Shown one piece after another: positions 16,343 to 25,711 of a stretch of 62,156 nt of DNA; the stretch's first letter is position 1, and the number at the start of each line of letters is the position of its first letter. A program made the position numbers and the translations under genes. A model generated the notes under the pieces. It was not told where the DNA came from. It did no database searches and saw only the letters and a program-made list of their open reading frames with translations. This stretch comes from Terriglobia bacterium (GTDB lineage: Bacteria; Acidobacteriota; Terriglobia; Bryobacterales; Bryobacteraceae): NCBI GenBank assembly GCA_020073615.1, contig JAIQEX010000022.1, positions 1 through 62,156 on the forward strand, in the 5' to 3' direction.

Positions 16343-17224
16343 TCACAGCACCACCGCCGGATGATACAGGTTGGGCAGCACGGCCTCGCCGATGGCCACC
16401 AACTCGCCCTGGCGCGTGATGGCCCTGACGTACCGCGAGGCGGGCTGCGAACGGAAGGGAGACGCCGGAAAATTGCGGCCGTCGCGGATCTGCGCCGCGG
16501 TCGCTTCGTCCACGTACACCGCCGGGAAGCCGGGGAGCATGCTCGCCGCCGGCACCAGCGCGTCCATCAGCCGTTCCCCGGCGGCCAGTGATTCTAGCTG
16601 GACAATGGTTCGCGCCTGGCCGATTTCGAATTCTCCCGACGCGATGCGCCGCAGCTCGTCGAGGTGTGCGCCGCAGCCGAGCGCCTGCCCCAGGTCGTGG
16701 GCGATGGAGCGCAGGTAGGTTCCCCCCGAGCAGTGCGCGCGAATGCGCGCGTCGGGGCCGTCCACCTCCAGCAGCGTCAGCTCGTAGATGTGCACCTTCA
16801 CAGGCGCGAGCTCGACCGCCAGCGATTTGCGCGCCAGCTCGTAGGCCCGCCTTCCCGCGATCTTCTTGGCGGATACCGGCGGCGGCGTCTGCAGGAGCTC
16901 GCCGCGAAATCTCTCGAGCAGCGCTTCGAGCTCGCGAGCGTCGAGGCGGACTTCCGTTTTGGGGCCGGAGGGGACGCCCGACCGGTCGTAGGAGTCGGTG
17001 GACCAGCCGAACCGCACCACGCCTTCATAGATCTTGTCGGAGCGGGTGTAGAACTGCGCCAGGCGCGTGGCGCGTCCGATCACCAGCGGCAGGACGCCGG
17101 TGGCAATGGGGTCGAGCGTCCCCAGATGGCCGATCCTCTTGGTATTGGCGATACGGCGGGCCTTGCTCACCACATCGTGCGAGGTCCAGCCCTCGGGTTT
17201 ATCGACTACGATCGCTCCGTCCAA
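16343..17224 (-). CDS. truB: tRNA pseudouridine-55 synthase
   Basis: Converts U55 in the T-loop of tRNAs to pseudouridine. The opening IVVDKPEGWTSHDVV and the catalytic loop GTLDPIATGVLP (Asp38) are complete. A C-terminal PUA-like region (residues about 235-293) follows, with RYVRAIT. Length 293 is typical. The start codon is TTG, and no ATG is available without losing the conserved first strand. The usual neighbours rbfA/infB/rpsO are not in this window. Confidence 0.96.
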   Translation of the reverse strand: MDGAIVVDKPEGWTSHDVVSKARRIANTKRIGHLGTLDPIATGVLPLVIGRATRLAQFYTRSDKIYEGVVRFGWSTDSYDRSGVPSGPKTEVRLDARELEALLERFRGELLQTPPPVSAKKIAGRRAYELARKSLAVELAPVKVHIYELTLLEVDGPDARIRAHCSGGTYLRSIAHDLGQALGCGAHLDELRRIASGEFEIGQARTIVQLESLAAGERLMDALVPAASMLPGFPAVYVDEATAAQIRDGRNFPASPFRSQPASRYVRAITRQGELVAIGEAVLPNLYHPAVVL

Positions 17225-17371
17225 GCTGCGGCACCCATCTCGGTTATAGCAGGGTACGCAGAGGGTTCGCGCGCTATTTCGCCGTGTGTGTGAGCTTGTC
17301 CAGTATGGCTTTGGGCCAGTCCGCGATGCCGGGAGTGTATCCCGCCGTCTCCAGCCAGACTCCAGCCGCGT

Positions 17372-18223
17372 CTACAAGCCAGTTCTGTGGTATGGCGAAC
17401 CCGCCGCCGGGTTCGTGGATTTCATAAATTCGTCCCCGGGCCGAACCGCGGGCGCGGTCATATCGTTCGGAACCGCGGGACCGAGAGATATCTCCGCCAG
17501 CGCTTCTTCAGCGAGGGCGAGCGAGTCCCCCGGCCGGATGCCGTACTTGATCCACTGTTGCGCGACGCGCAGCTTCGCTGGCACATAATTCCATTGCAAA
17601 TGCCGTGCCGCGGACAACCTCAAATATTCTTCACCGGCCTTTTCCAGCTCCTCTTTCGTCCAGCCGGGCTGGCTGGGGAGGGTGGTGAGACGGAAACTCC
17701 ACGCGGTCGCGCTGCCCGGCCATTTCCCGACCCATTCGGCCGCATGGCGCGCCTCATCGTCCCAAATGGCTTTTCGTTCTGCCTGGGGGATGTTGTTGCG
17801 GGTCCGTAGCCGGTGGCTGGTTTCCCACGCCTGGTAGGCGCGGAACGCGAGTTGATCCTCATCGACCAAGGCCGCCTCGATTTTGGCGCCGGCCTCCTCC
17901 TGCCCGCTGAGTTTATAGCCGCTTACCATGGCCCACCGCGCGTTCTGGCTTGCCGCCGCGGGCAACGACGCCAGGCGCCGCACATCGGCCGCGATCCGCT
18001 CGCGCAGAGAGGCACATTCGCCAGGCGCCGACAGGCGGAATTCCGCGGCCCACAAGGTGCTCCACCACGCGGCATCCTCCGGGTCCTGGCTGCGTTCCAG
18101 CAGGGCCCGCAACTCGTGGGTCAACCTGTCCGCTTCCGCCGCATCTTTGACGGACCGCAAGTAGGTGTAACCGGAGACGCTGTCCGGGCACAGCCGGCGG
18201 AACTCGCGCTGGTTGGCTACCAC
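17372..18223 (-). pseudogene. 5'-truncated gene, unknown helical (TPR-like) protein
   Basis: 283 residues of mostly helical sequence rich in Ala, Glu, Arg and Trp, looking like TPR-type repeats (AAEADRLTHELRALLERSQ and EKAGEEYLRLSAARHLQWN). There is no signal peptide, although similar proteins are usually secreted. The GTG start has no good ribosome site and the frame stays open further upstream. Immediately upstream, on the other strand, begins the C-terminal part of a TonB-dependent receptor that also lacks its 5' part. Both genes therefore seem cut at one junction near 18224-18240. Function unknown. Confidence 0.6.
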
Positions 18224-18235
18224 CTTGTCCTCGTC

Positions 18236-18822
18236 TCGGCTTCTTTGAGCCGCTGCTGGTGGCGGGCCGTCCCGCGGCCCTCGGTCTTCCCTACCGGAAC
18301 GTGCTGAACGGACACGCCCGCGGCGCCGAGTTCACCCTCCAGCGGCGCAGCGCCAACCGGCTCACGGGCTGGCTCTCCTATGCGTATTCCGCGACGAATT
18401 ACACCGACCGCGTGGACGGGCTGCAGTTCGTCAGCAATTTCGACCAGCGCCGTACGTTGACCGCTTTCGGCAGTTACCGCGTGTGTCCGACATTCGATTT
18501 GAGCAGTCAGTGGCGCTATGGTAGCGGAGAGCCCGTTGCCGGGTTCCTCGATCGCCAGGGCGAGAGCCTCTCGCTGACTGCGGAGCGCAACGCCGCGCGG
18601 ATGCCTTCCTACAGCCGCCTGGATTTTCGTACCAACAAGGCGTTCCTGTTTCGAAAGTGGAAGCTGACGCTGTCGGCGGAGGTGCTAAACGTGCTGAACC
18701 GTGAAAATCTGACCCTGGTGGCAACGGACCCGGTGAGGATCTACAGCACCGGCAGACTGGCCGTCTCGCTCGACCGGTCGTTCGGGGTACTTCCCTCGAT
18801 TGCCATCGCGGCGTCGTTCTGA
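18236..18822 (+). pseudogene. C-terminal fragment of a TonB-dependent outer-membrane receptor
   Basis: The frame encodes beta-barrel sequence only: FFEPLLVAGR, then GAEFTLQRR, WLSYAYSATNYTD, SNFDQRRTLTAFGSYRV, LSAEVLNVLNRENL and a terminal FGVLPSIAIAASF ending in Phe, as outer-membrane barrels do. About 190 residues remain from proteins that normally exceed 700. Plug, TonB box and signal peptide are absent. A GTG at 18259 could start translation but would give a meaningless part-barrel. It is called a remnant left by the junction at about 18230. Confidence 0.75.
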
Positions 18823-18868
18823 ACTTACATCCGCCCCGTGACCAACGGCGCGGGCCCACGTCAATGTC

Positions 18869-19624
18869 ATGGGCATGCTTCGTCTTTGCATTGCGTTCGC
18901 ACTCCTGTTCACCGCCTCGGCCGAGGAACTTCGGACGGCTTCGGATCACCCCATGCAGTATTACCTCTCCCTGCCGCGGGGCTGGACCGCCGGTCGCCAT
19001 TGGCCCGTCGTGGTGGTGATTGAGAGCGCGAACCGGCAGTTCCAGGAGACAATGGGGATCTTCGCCAAAGCTCGCGGAGACATGCCCTTCATCCTGGTGG
19101 CGCCGCTGGTCACCACCAATGGAGGCGCCAATTACCGGCAGGCGGAGACTTACAGCTACTCCGAGGCCGTGTGGAGCCGGATCGAGCAGGACCGGTGCCG
19201 GTTCGATATGGACGGGATTCGGGCGGCGGCAAGCGACGTACAAAAGCTCTTCGGGGGCGAAGACAGGTACTTCCTAACGGGTTGGGAGGCAGGCGGGCAC
19301 ACCGTCTGGTCCATGATTTTTCAGCATCCCGAAGCTTTGCGTGCGGTTGCCCCCGCGGTTACCAATTATGCCGGGCGGTGTCTCGACTCCGGCTTCTCGA
19401 CCGCCTCCGCCCGCGCGAATTTGCCAATCGCCGTCTTTCAGGTGGCATCGGGACGGGACGTTGCGCCGGGCAGGTTCGTGTATGAGCAATCGCAGCAGGC
19501 CCAGAAAATCGCTGCGGAGCACGGTTTCCGGAAGGTATCCGAACGGATCGTCGCGGACAAGCCGCACGGTCCGCTGGCGGACGAGGTGCTGGCGTATTTC
19601 GCGTCGCTATGGGGCAGTCGTTGA
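18869..19624 (+). CDS. Secreted alpha/beta-hydrolase-fold protein with altered nucleophile
   Basis: 251 residues: signal peptide (residues 1-18), then a compact hydrolase fold as in PHB-depolymerase/esterase-like proteins (YYLSLPRGWTAGRHWPVVVVIES). The nucleophile elbow reads LTGWEAGGH (near residue 138), where the family has GxSxGG, so Ser is replaced by Glu. The late His survives in KPHGPLADEV. It may be a non-catalytic relative or use different chemistry. It is 46 bases after the receptor fragment, so its original promoter may have been changed by that rearrangement. Confidence 0.78.
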   Translation: MGMLRLCIAFALLFTASAEELRTASDHPMQYYLSLPRGWTAGRHWPVVVVIESANRQFQETMGIFAKARGDMPFILVAPLVTTNGGANYRQAETYSYSEAVWSRIEQDRCRFDMDGIRAAASDVQKLFGGEDRYFLTGWEAGGHTVWSMIFQHPEALRAVAPAVTNYAGRCLDSGFSTASARANLPIAVFQVASGRDVAPGRFVYEQSQQAQKIAAEHGFRKVSERIVADKPHGPLADEVLAYFASLWGSR

Positions 19625-19710
19625 CAACCCGGCCGGGAGTGGAGACGCGGGATATATAATGGTGTGCGTTCCGGGAACCAAATGGATAGAGGACTGAAGG
19701 AGAGAGACTG

Positions 19711-20340
19711 ATGAATCGTCACGTTTATGTTGCGGTACTCGCGCTGGCGGCGCTGACGCCGCTGGCCGGGCAGGCGCCGAAGGGCTGGAAGGTGCGCGCC
19801 GATAAGAGCACCTCGGCGACCGACCCCGACGCCGCCGGCGAGATCAAGTTCGTCACCATGGGATCGGGCTTCCACGCCACCAATCCCCAGGCGGCGGTCT
19901 ACTGGAATCCGGCGAATACCGCTGCGGGCACGTACACGCTCAAGGGCACGTTTACGCTGATGAAGCCCAGCGGCCATAACAATTACTACGGCCTGGTGTT
20001 TGGCGGCAGCGGCCTCGATGGGCCGCAGCAGAGCTATCTGTACTTCGTGATCGCGCAGAACGGAACGTGGCTGATCAAACACCGCGACGGCGACGCGTCC
20101 ACCAGCAACGTGGCGCCCAAGACGCCTTCGGACGCGGTGAAGAAGCCGGACGCCGGCGGGAAATCCACCAATGCCCTGGAAGTGCGCGTCGGCGCCGACA
20201 AGGTCGACTTCGTGGTCAACGGCGAAGTGGTACACTCCGAGCCGAAGAGCGGCGCCATGGCCAAGACCGACGGCATCTACGGCATCCGCGTCAACCATCT
20301 CCTCGAGGTGCAGGTGGACGGGTTGGCGGTAACGAAGTAA
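19711..20340 (+). CDS. Secreted DUF1080-like (jelly-roll) protein
   Basis: 209 residues with a signal peptide ending near LAGQAP and a lectin-like sandwich domain. Pieces such as GTYTLKGTFTLMKPSGHNNYYG, YLYFVIAQNGTWLIKHRDG and VDFVVNGEVVHSEP match the pattern of 3-keto-disaccharide-hydrolase/DUF1080 domains. No catalytic residues can be assigned. A clear GGAGAGAGACTG ribosome region precedes the ATG. It is probably a periplasmic or surface carbohydrate-binding protein. Confidence 0.78.
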   Translation: MNRHVYVAVLALAALTPLAGQAPKGWKVRADKSTSATDPDAAGEIKFVTMGSGFHATNPQAAVYWNPANTAAGTYTLKGTFTLMKPSGHNNYYGLVFGGSGLDGPQQSYLYFVIAQNGTWLIKHRDGDASTSNVAPKTPSDAVKKPDAGGKSTNALEVRVGADKVDFVVNGEVVHSEPKSGAMAKTDGIYGIRVNHLLEVQVDGLAVTK

Positions 20341-20503
20341 GGGCCGCATCAAGCCGGCCAGGCTCTGATCGCGCACGATTCCACAGACCACATCAGCCCC
20401 GTGAAGCGGACCACTCGCCGGCCGGCGGGCGCAGCCGCACCTTGTCCGAACTTCCGCCTTCAATATGATGGAACTTTTGGGTCCTGTTCCCGTATATACG
20501 TCC

Positions 20504-22150
20504 ATGTTGAAGGCTTTGAGCTGTTGCTTCCTTTTTGCCGTGGCAGCCTGCCTGCTCCCGGCCCAGCCATTGATGGCGGAAGAAGGCATCAAGGGCAATC
20601 TTGCCAGTGTCAACTGGCTTGAGAAAAATCTCAAGAATGCCGATATTCTGCTGCTCGACGCGTCACCCGCTCCGATCTACGCGGCAAAACACATTTCCGG
20701 CGCGGTAAGCGTCGACCTGTTCACTTATGGCCTCCCGGACACGCCCGTCGCCGAGGTGGAAAAACGCTTCCAGTCCTGGGGAATCAGTCCCGGCAAAACG
20801 CTGGTACTGTACGATCAGGGCGGCACGATGATGGCCACCAGGGTCCTGTTTTCCCTGCTTCATTACGGCTTTCCCGCAAAAGACCTGTTGCTCCTGGACG
20901 GCGGGCTTTTCAAGTGGGAGCAGCAGGGATTGCCGGTGACGAAGGACAGCACGCCTGCCGCGAAGCAAGGTTCTTTCAAAATCCAGAAGCTTAACGAAGA
21001 TGTGCAAGTCGACCTGCCGGAGTTCCTTACCGCGTCCGGGGACCCGGCCAACAATGCATTAGTGGAAGCACTTGGGGCCGACTGGCATTTTGGACAAGTC
21101 CGTGCCTTCAACCGGGCCGGCCATATCCCGAATGGCATCATGCTGCCCAGTGCCGACTTTTACAATCCGGACAAAACCTTCAAATCCGGCGAAGAGATAC
21201 GAAGGATGATGACCTATTCGGGCATCAGGCCGGAACAGCAGGTCTACACCTATTGCGGAGGCGGAGTGGCCGCCAGCGTGCCGTTTTTCGCCCTCAAGTT
21301 CATACTGAACTACCCCAGGGTCAAACTCTACTCGGATTCCGAGCTCGGATGGCTATCCGATGAAAGAGACCTCCCTTACTGGACCTATGATGCCCCGTCA
21401 CTGATAAGGGACACAAACTGGCTCCAATTTTGGGCCGGCACGATGGCCAGGTCGTTCGGACTCATACATGTCAGCATGGTGGATGTACGCCCTGCAGGCG
21501 CGTTCAACCAGGGACATCTGCCCTTTGCGCTCAACATCCCCGCGGATGTGTTCAGGAGCAATATCGCCAATCCCGCCAGGCTGGCCGAATTTCTGGGTCC
21601 GGCCGGCGTCAATGCGTCTTATGAAGCGGTTGTAATTTCAGGCGCAGGGTTGACTAAAGACTCGGCCCTGGCGTTCGTGATGCTGGAGAAACTGGGACAC
21701 AAGAGAGTATCTGTCTTGATGGACTCCATGGATAAGTGGGCACAACCTGGTTACGCCGTGACCAAGGATGCCACGGTGGTGGGCCCCAAGAAGTCCAGCC
21801 AGGACTTATCCATACCTCCCACGACTTATCCCGGGAATTTCCGTAAGGGCGTGGTCATCGCGGACCCGAAGAGCACCCAGGGATCTTACCCCAAGGTATT
21901 TATAGCTTCGGGCCAGACGGTGCCCGCCAAGGCTCAGGACGGCACAGTAGTTCACGTCCCGTACACCGATCTCCTGAATGCCGACGGCACGCCCAAAGCC
22001 GCGAAAGACATCTGGAACATCCTGGCCAAGGCCGGGGTGCCGAGATATGCGGAGCTGGTCTGCTTCTCCGACGATCCCGGTGAAGCGGCAGCCAACTATT
22101 TCATCCTCAAGCTGATGGGCTACCCCGATATCAAGGTGCTGGTGATTTGA
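20504..22150 (+). CDS. Secreted protein with four rhodanese-like modules
   Basis: About 548 residues after choosing the ATG that begins the signal peptide (MLKALSCCFLFAVAACLL). An upstream ATG pair would add 13 residues. Four rhodanese-type units follow. The first has YDQGG at its active-site loop (Asp, no Cys). The second has YCGGGVAAS (Cys present). The third has ISGAGLT (Ser). The last, shorter unit has FSDDPGEAA. Only module 2 can carry a persulfide, so this is a sulfurtransferase with three structural copies. Codon use looks more A/T-tolerant than that of its neighbours, suggesting transfer from elsewhere. Confidence 0.85.
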   Translation: MLKALSCCFLFAVAACLLPAQPLMAEEGIKGNLASVNWLEKNLKNADILLLDASPAPIYAAKHISGAVSVDLFTYGLPDTPVAEVEKRFQSWGISPGKTLVLYDQGGTMMATRVLFSLLHYGFPAKDLLLLDGGLFKWEQQGLPVTKDSTPAAKQGSFKIQKLNEDVQVDLPEFLTASGDPANNALVEALGADWHFGQVRAFNRAGHIPNGIMLPSADFYNPDKTFKSGEEIRRMMTYSGIRPEQQVYTYCGGGVAASVPFFALKFILNYPRVKLYSDSELGWLSDERDLPYWTYDAPSLIRDTNWLQFWAGTMARSFGLIHVSMVDVRPAGAFNQGHLPFALNIPADVFRSNIANPARLAEFLGPAGVNASYEAVVISGAGLTKDSALAFVMLEKLGHKRVSVLMDSMDKWAQPGYAVTKDATVVGPKKSSQDLSIPPTTYPGNFRKGVVIADPKSTQGSYPKVFIASGQTVPAKAQDGTVVHVPYTDLLNADGTPKAAKDIWNILAKAGVPRYAELVCFSDDPGEAAANYFILKLMGYPDIKVLVI

Positions 22151-22580
22151 CAGTCATTCACACAGGCGCGAGCCTTCGCTTCGTCGCCCTGCTCCAGCGC
22201 CTCAAACAGCCGAACCCAGTCCGCGGCTTTCCCGCCGAATGCGGGGTGCTGGCTCACGAGTGTTTGACGCCGTCGAACGCCCAATGGATCTTATCGAGGC
22301 CGGACAGGTCTTTGGCCAACTCGCGCCCGGTCGTGACGGCATCCTCGGTCTTCTGATCGGCCGCAAGGCACGCGAAGCGAAGAGTCGTCAACACAAGTCG
22401 CTGGTCTTTCTCGGCAATCTCGGTGCGCAGTGCGGCGGAGCGGGTGGCACAGCCCGCGAAACGGGCAGTGGTCAGGTGTGTTTCAATGAAGTCGAGTTTG
22501 CCGTCGCCGAGTTCAAACCGGGTCGGGGCAATTCTCCCAGCGCTGCGTCCAGACCGAATTGGAGAAACTTCTGAATACAC
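22125..22580 (-). pseudogene. Frameshifted remnant of an unknown gene
   Basis: Minus-strand protein-like sequence runs in one frame (ALRTEIAEKDQRLVLTTLR, then DLSGLDKIHWAFDGVKH) to a stop near 22255. It then continues in another frame (HPAFGGKAADWVRLFEALEQ) to a stop near 22125, overlapping the end of the rhodanese gene. The switch implies a frameshift. No family was recognised. It abuts the transposase fragment, so insertion damage is likely. Confidence 0.4.
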
Positions 22581-22726
22581 AGCACCACCGTGCTGCGACT
22601 GACATGGTGATGTCGCGCAATGGCTTCATCACTCTGGCCGGATCGCGAATCCAAGAGAAACGCTGCCCGAAGGGTGCGCCGTTTCTCCTCAGTTCGAGAC
22701 TTGCGGATGGACTCCAGCTTGAGCAT
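22472..22726 (-). mobile_element. IS630-type transposase N-terminal fragment
   Basis: 84 residues resembling the helix-turn-helix start of IS630-family transposases: an Arg/Lys-rich opening (ESIRKSRTEEKRRT), the HTH segment SDEAIARHHHVSRSTVVLCI and the linker LGELPRPG that normally precedes the DDE domain. The DDE catalytic part is missing and no terminal inverted repeats were found, so this is a decayed remnant. Confidence 0.6.
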
Positions 22727-23171
22727 ATCCTGCTCGCTGAACTAGAGGGGACTGCGCTTCCTCGGGAAGGGCATGACCCATTAAAACATAAATCGAGTTA
22801 AATGTATCGGTATTTAGAGAACGATAATCAGCGCATTGAGATAGGGCCGCAAGGTAACGCGAAGAAAGCATCTAGCCCTAGCATCCAGGGTTAAGCGCGC
22901 GCAGTCTATCGAGGAACGATTATTGGGGAGTAGCTTTTCGATCATGCCGGCTTCGTTTCCCTGAGCCTCCCTATTGCCGCGGACCTGATATCGTCGGATC
23001 CCGGACCAAGCTTCACTTTCCAGATTCCGGATGCCCGATCGCCGCTCGAAGCCGGAAAATCGCCGGATGCAAGGTATCTGGGATTGGGCTTCAAGTCCCT
23101 CCAGCTTACGAGATCCTCGCCGTGAGTTCCGCGCCGTAGGTTTCGTCCGGGCCGGTTCCGGCGCCCGCCCC
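22727..23171. other. Intergenic stretch without supported genes
   Basis: Short frames on both strands exist but none has a ribosome site or recognisable family. The part nearest the transporter stop (22942-23171) encodes, in a frame shifted from the transporter, a Gly/Arg-rich sequence that I take for noise. The A/T content is higher around 22780-22930, as expected near insertion-sequence debris. Confidence 0.5.
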
Positions 23172-24419
23172 CTACTGGCCGCCGCGCAACGTGATCCCCA
23201 CCAGCGCCAGGGTGAGGCCGATCATCAGCACCACGGTAATCCAGGTCACCAGGTTGAACCAGCGCGGGTTGACCCACTCGCCCATCAGGTCTTGCTTGTT
23301 GATGAGCAGAAGCATGAAAATCAGGACCAGCGGCAGGAGGACGCCGTTCAAAACCTGCGACAGGAGAATCATGCGTATGAGCGGGAATCCCGGAATTAAG
23401 ATCACGCCCGCACCCACCACGATCAGCAGCGTGTACAGGGAGTAAAAAATCGGGGCTTCGCGCACCCGCTTGTTCACGCCCGCCTCGAAGCCCAGGCCCT
23501 CGCACACCGAGTACGCCGTGGACAGCGGCAGAATGCAGGCCGCGAAGATCGACGCGTTGAACAGACCGGCGCTGAACAACAGGAAAGCATATTGGCCGAA
23601 CGGCTTCAGACCCAGCGCCGCTTCCGAGGCGTCGGCGATGTCCCGCGGCCGCACGCTGTAGATGGCGCCGGCGCAGGCCACGATGATGAAGAACGCAATT
23701 ACCGAGGTCATGACGCAGCCCACGATCACTTCGATGCGCGATTCGGCGTAGTCCTTGGCGGTGATGCCCTTCTCCACTACGGCCGCTTGCAGGTAGAACT
23801 GCATCCAGGGCGCAATAGTGGTGCCCACCATGCCGATGAGCATGTAGATATACCCGGGCTCCAGCATCAGAACCGGTTTTACGCTGTAGAGTGCGGCCTC
23901 TTTCCAGTCGGGCTTCACCAGGAAACCCGAAATCACGTACGTGACGTAGACCACGCAGGCGAACAGAAAGATCTTTTCGACGCTGCGGTAGTTGCCCTTG
24001 ACCACGAGGAACCAGACCCCTACGGCCGAGAGCGGCACCGAAATGTAGCGGCTGATGTGGAACAGCTCGAGCGAGCCGGCGATGCCCGCGAATTCCGCCA
24101 TCACATTGGTGAGGTTCGCCAGCACCAGCAACGTCATCAGCAGGAAGGTGATGCGCAGGCCGAACTCTTCGCGGATCAGATCGGAGAGTCCCTTGCCGGT
24201 GACCGCGCCCATGCGCGAGCACATTTCCTGCGTGATGATCAGCACCAGGGTGATGGGCAGCAGCGTCCACAGCGGCAGGTATCCGTATTTGGCGCCCGCG
24301 GCCGAGTAAGTAAAGATGCCGCCCGAGTCGTTATCGACGACGGCGGTGATGAACCCCGGCCCGAGGACCGCGAAGAAGACCAGCAGGTGATAGCGGAAAC
24401 GGCCCAGGAGTTTCCGCAT
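23172..24419 (-). CDS. Nramp-related divalent metal (probably magnesium) transporter
   Basis: 415 residues with about eleven membrane helices. In helix 1 the classic Nramp DPGN is replaced by DNDSGG (Asp29-Asn30-Asp31). In helix 6 the usual Met-containing metal motif is replaced by GTTIAPW (about 199-205). Loss of the soft-metal Met ligand is characteristic of the Nramp-related magnesium transporters (NRMT) rather than Mn/Fe Nramps. The gene starts three bases after the stop of a gene for an MgtE-type regulatory protein without a pore, which supports Mg2+ as substrate. Metal choice is inferred, not shown. Confidence 0.85.
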   Translation of the reverse strand: MRKLLGRFRYHLLVFFAVLGPGFITAVVDNDSGGIFTYSAAGAKYGYLPLWTLLPITLVLIITQEMCSRMGAVTGKGLSDLIREEFGLRITFLLMTLLVLANLTNVMAEFAGIAGSLELFHISRYISVPLSAVGVWFLVVKGNYRSVEKIFLFACVVYVTYVISGFLVKPDWKEAALYSVKPVLMLEPGYIYMLIGMVGTTIAPWMQFYLQAAVVEKGITAKDYAESRIEVIVGCVMTSVIAFFIIVACAGAIYSVRPRDIADASEAALGLKPFGQYAFLLFSAGLFNASIFAACILPLSTAYSVCEGLGFEAGVNKRVREAPIFYSLYTLLIVVGAGVILIPGFPLIRMILLSQVLNGVLLPLVLIFMLLLINKQDLMGEWVNPRWFNLVTWITVVLMIGLTLALVGITLRGGQ

Positions 24420-24422
24420 TCC

Positions 24423-25667
24423 TCACTTCTGCCTCAAGACGGATATCACGTCGTCGGCCGTGATCACCCCGGCCAGCTTGCCGTCCTCGTCCGCCACCGG
24501 CAGGGTCAGCAGGTTGTACTTGTCGAACAGCTCCGTGATGCGGTCCTGTCTTTCGTCCACCGTCACCTGGATCAGGGTTTCGGCGGCCAGGTCCTGCAGC
24601 TTCGCATTGCCCGGGGCGCCGAACAGCCGCGCGAGGGGAATCGCGGCCGCCAGGCGTTCCTCGCCATCGATCAGGAACAGTGTGTTCAGAGTCTCCAGCA
24701 GGTCCTCGTTGCCCTTGAGCGCGGCCAGCGCGTCCGTCACCGAAGCGTTCTCGTGCAGCGCCACGTACTCGGTGTTCATCATGCCCCCGGCCGTGTCCTC
24801 TTCGAATTCCAGCAGCTCGCGCACTTCCGTCTTGGGCGCCGAATCCATCTCGTCGAGGATCTCTTCGCTGGTCTCCTCCTCCAGTTCGGAAAGCACGTCG
24901 GCCGCCTCATCGGGAGCCATCTCTTCCACAATGTCCGCGGCCTTCTCGGGTTCGAGCGATTCCAGGATGCTGGCCTGCATTTTGGGATCGACCTCGGAGA
25001 GCGCGTCGGCGGCCGCCTCGCTGTCGATGGTCTCGAAGATGGCCTCGCGCTCGGCGGGGCTCAGGTCTTCGACGATATCGGCCAGGTCGGCCGGGTGCAT
25101 CTCCTCCAGCTTCTGGTAGGAGATGTTGAGCCGCAGGCGGCGCAGCGGGTCCGGCTCCAGCACGTTGGCAAATTCCCAGCGGATGGAATTGGGCGGAATG
25201 GCCTGCTGCAGCCGCCGGATCCAGCGCGGCGACAGCACCCCTTGCAGCAATCGGCGGACGATGCTGCGGATGCCGATGTCCACTTCCAGCACCAGCAGCG
25301 AGTCGCGCACGCCGTCGCGGTGGATGCTGAGGGTGAGATCGTTGACGCGCACCACCTTGCGGCCGGTCACGTCGATGATCTGCTGGTCCAGCAGGTCGCG
25401 CCCGATGCGCAGCATGTACTCGTCGTCGTGATACGGCACGAGCTGCTCGTCGCTCAACTGGATGCCCTTGTCGAGGGTGATGGAGCGGATCTGGTCGTAG
25501 CGGATGGTGAGCCAGGCCAAGCCCCCGCCCACCAGGAACCGGTCGATGCGCGAGGCGTGCGCCATCGGGACCAGGGCGGCGTCCTTCACCCGCGCGATGC
25601 GCCGCCCCTTGAGGTCGACCACCGGCATGGCTAACAGTTCTGTGAAGTACAGGAGGTTGTCCGCCAT
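24423..25667 (-). CDS. PRC-barrel/MgtE_N/CBS regulatory protein without a pore domain
   Basis: About 414 residues. The N-terminal 160 contain two PRC-barrel-like units (VVDLKGRRIARVKD and IIDVTGRKVVRVND). A superhelical MgtE N domain follows (MHPADLADIVEDLSPAEREAIFE and repeats of AADxLSE type). Then come two CBS motifs (TEYVALHENASVTDALAAL and the C-terminal GVITADDVISVL). The membrane channel of MgtE is missing. In MgtE these cytosolic domains sense Mg2+ and close the pore; here they probably gate the adjacent transporter. The ATG at 25667 is preferred to an upstream TTG. Confidence 0.85.
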   Translation of the reverse strand: MADNLLYFTELLAMPVVDLKGRRIARVKDAALVPMAHASRIDRFLVGGGLAWLTIRYDQIRSITLDKGIQLSDEQLVPYHDDEYMLRIGRDLLDQQIIDVTGRKVVRVNDLTLSIHRDGVRDSLLVLEVDIGIRSIVRRLLQGVLSPRWIRRLQQAIPPNSIRWEFANVLEPDPLRRLRLNISYQKLEEMHPADLADIVEDLSPAEREAIFETIDSEAAADALSEVDPKMQASILESLEPEKAADIVEEMAPDEAADVLSELEEETSEEILDEMDSAPKTEVRELLEFEEDTAGGMMNTEYVALHENASVTDALAALKGNEDLLETLNTLFLIDGEERLAAAIPLARLFGAPGNAKLQDLAAETLIQVTVDERQDRITELFDKYNLLTLPVADEDGKLAGVITADDVISVLRQK

Positions 25668-25669
25668 CG

Positions 25670-25711
25670 AAAAACGTCCCGCGCCAGACAACCCGAGCGC
25701 GATGCGGGACG
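25670..25711 (-). terminator. Attenuator-like hairpin directly before the MgtE-like start codon
   Basis: On the minus strand CGTCCCGC and GCGGGACG (8 bp, perfect; 25711-25704 and 25682-25675) flank a 21-base loop. Five T follow (25674-25670), and the ATG begins two bases later (25667). This is the form of an intrinsic terminator placed in a leader, which would also hide the ribosome site. A metal- or translation-sensing attenuator is a reasonable inference. Confidence 0.65.

Noticed and set aside
23592-25634. Plus-strand 680-codon frame opposite the transporter genes
   Set aside because: Composition artefact of GC-rich DNA; both minus-strand genes have clear families and a three-base gap.
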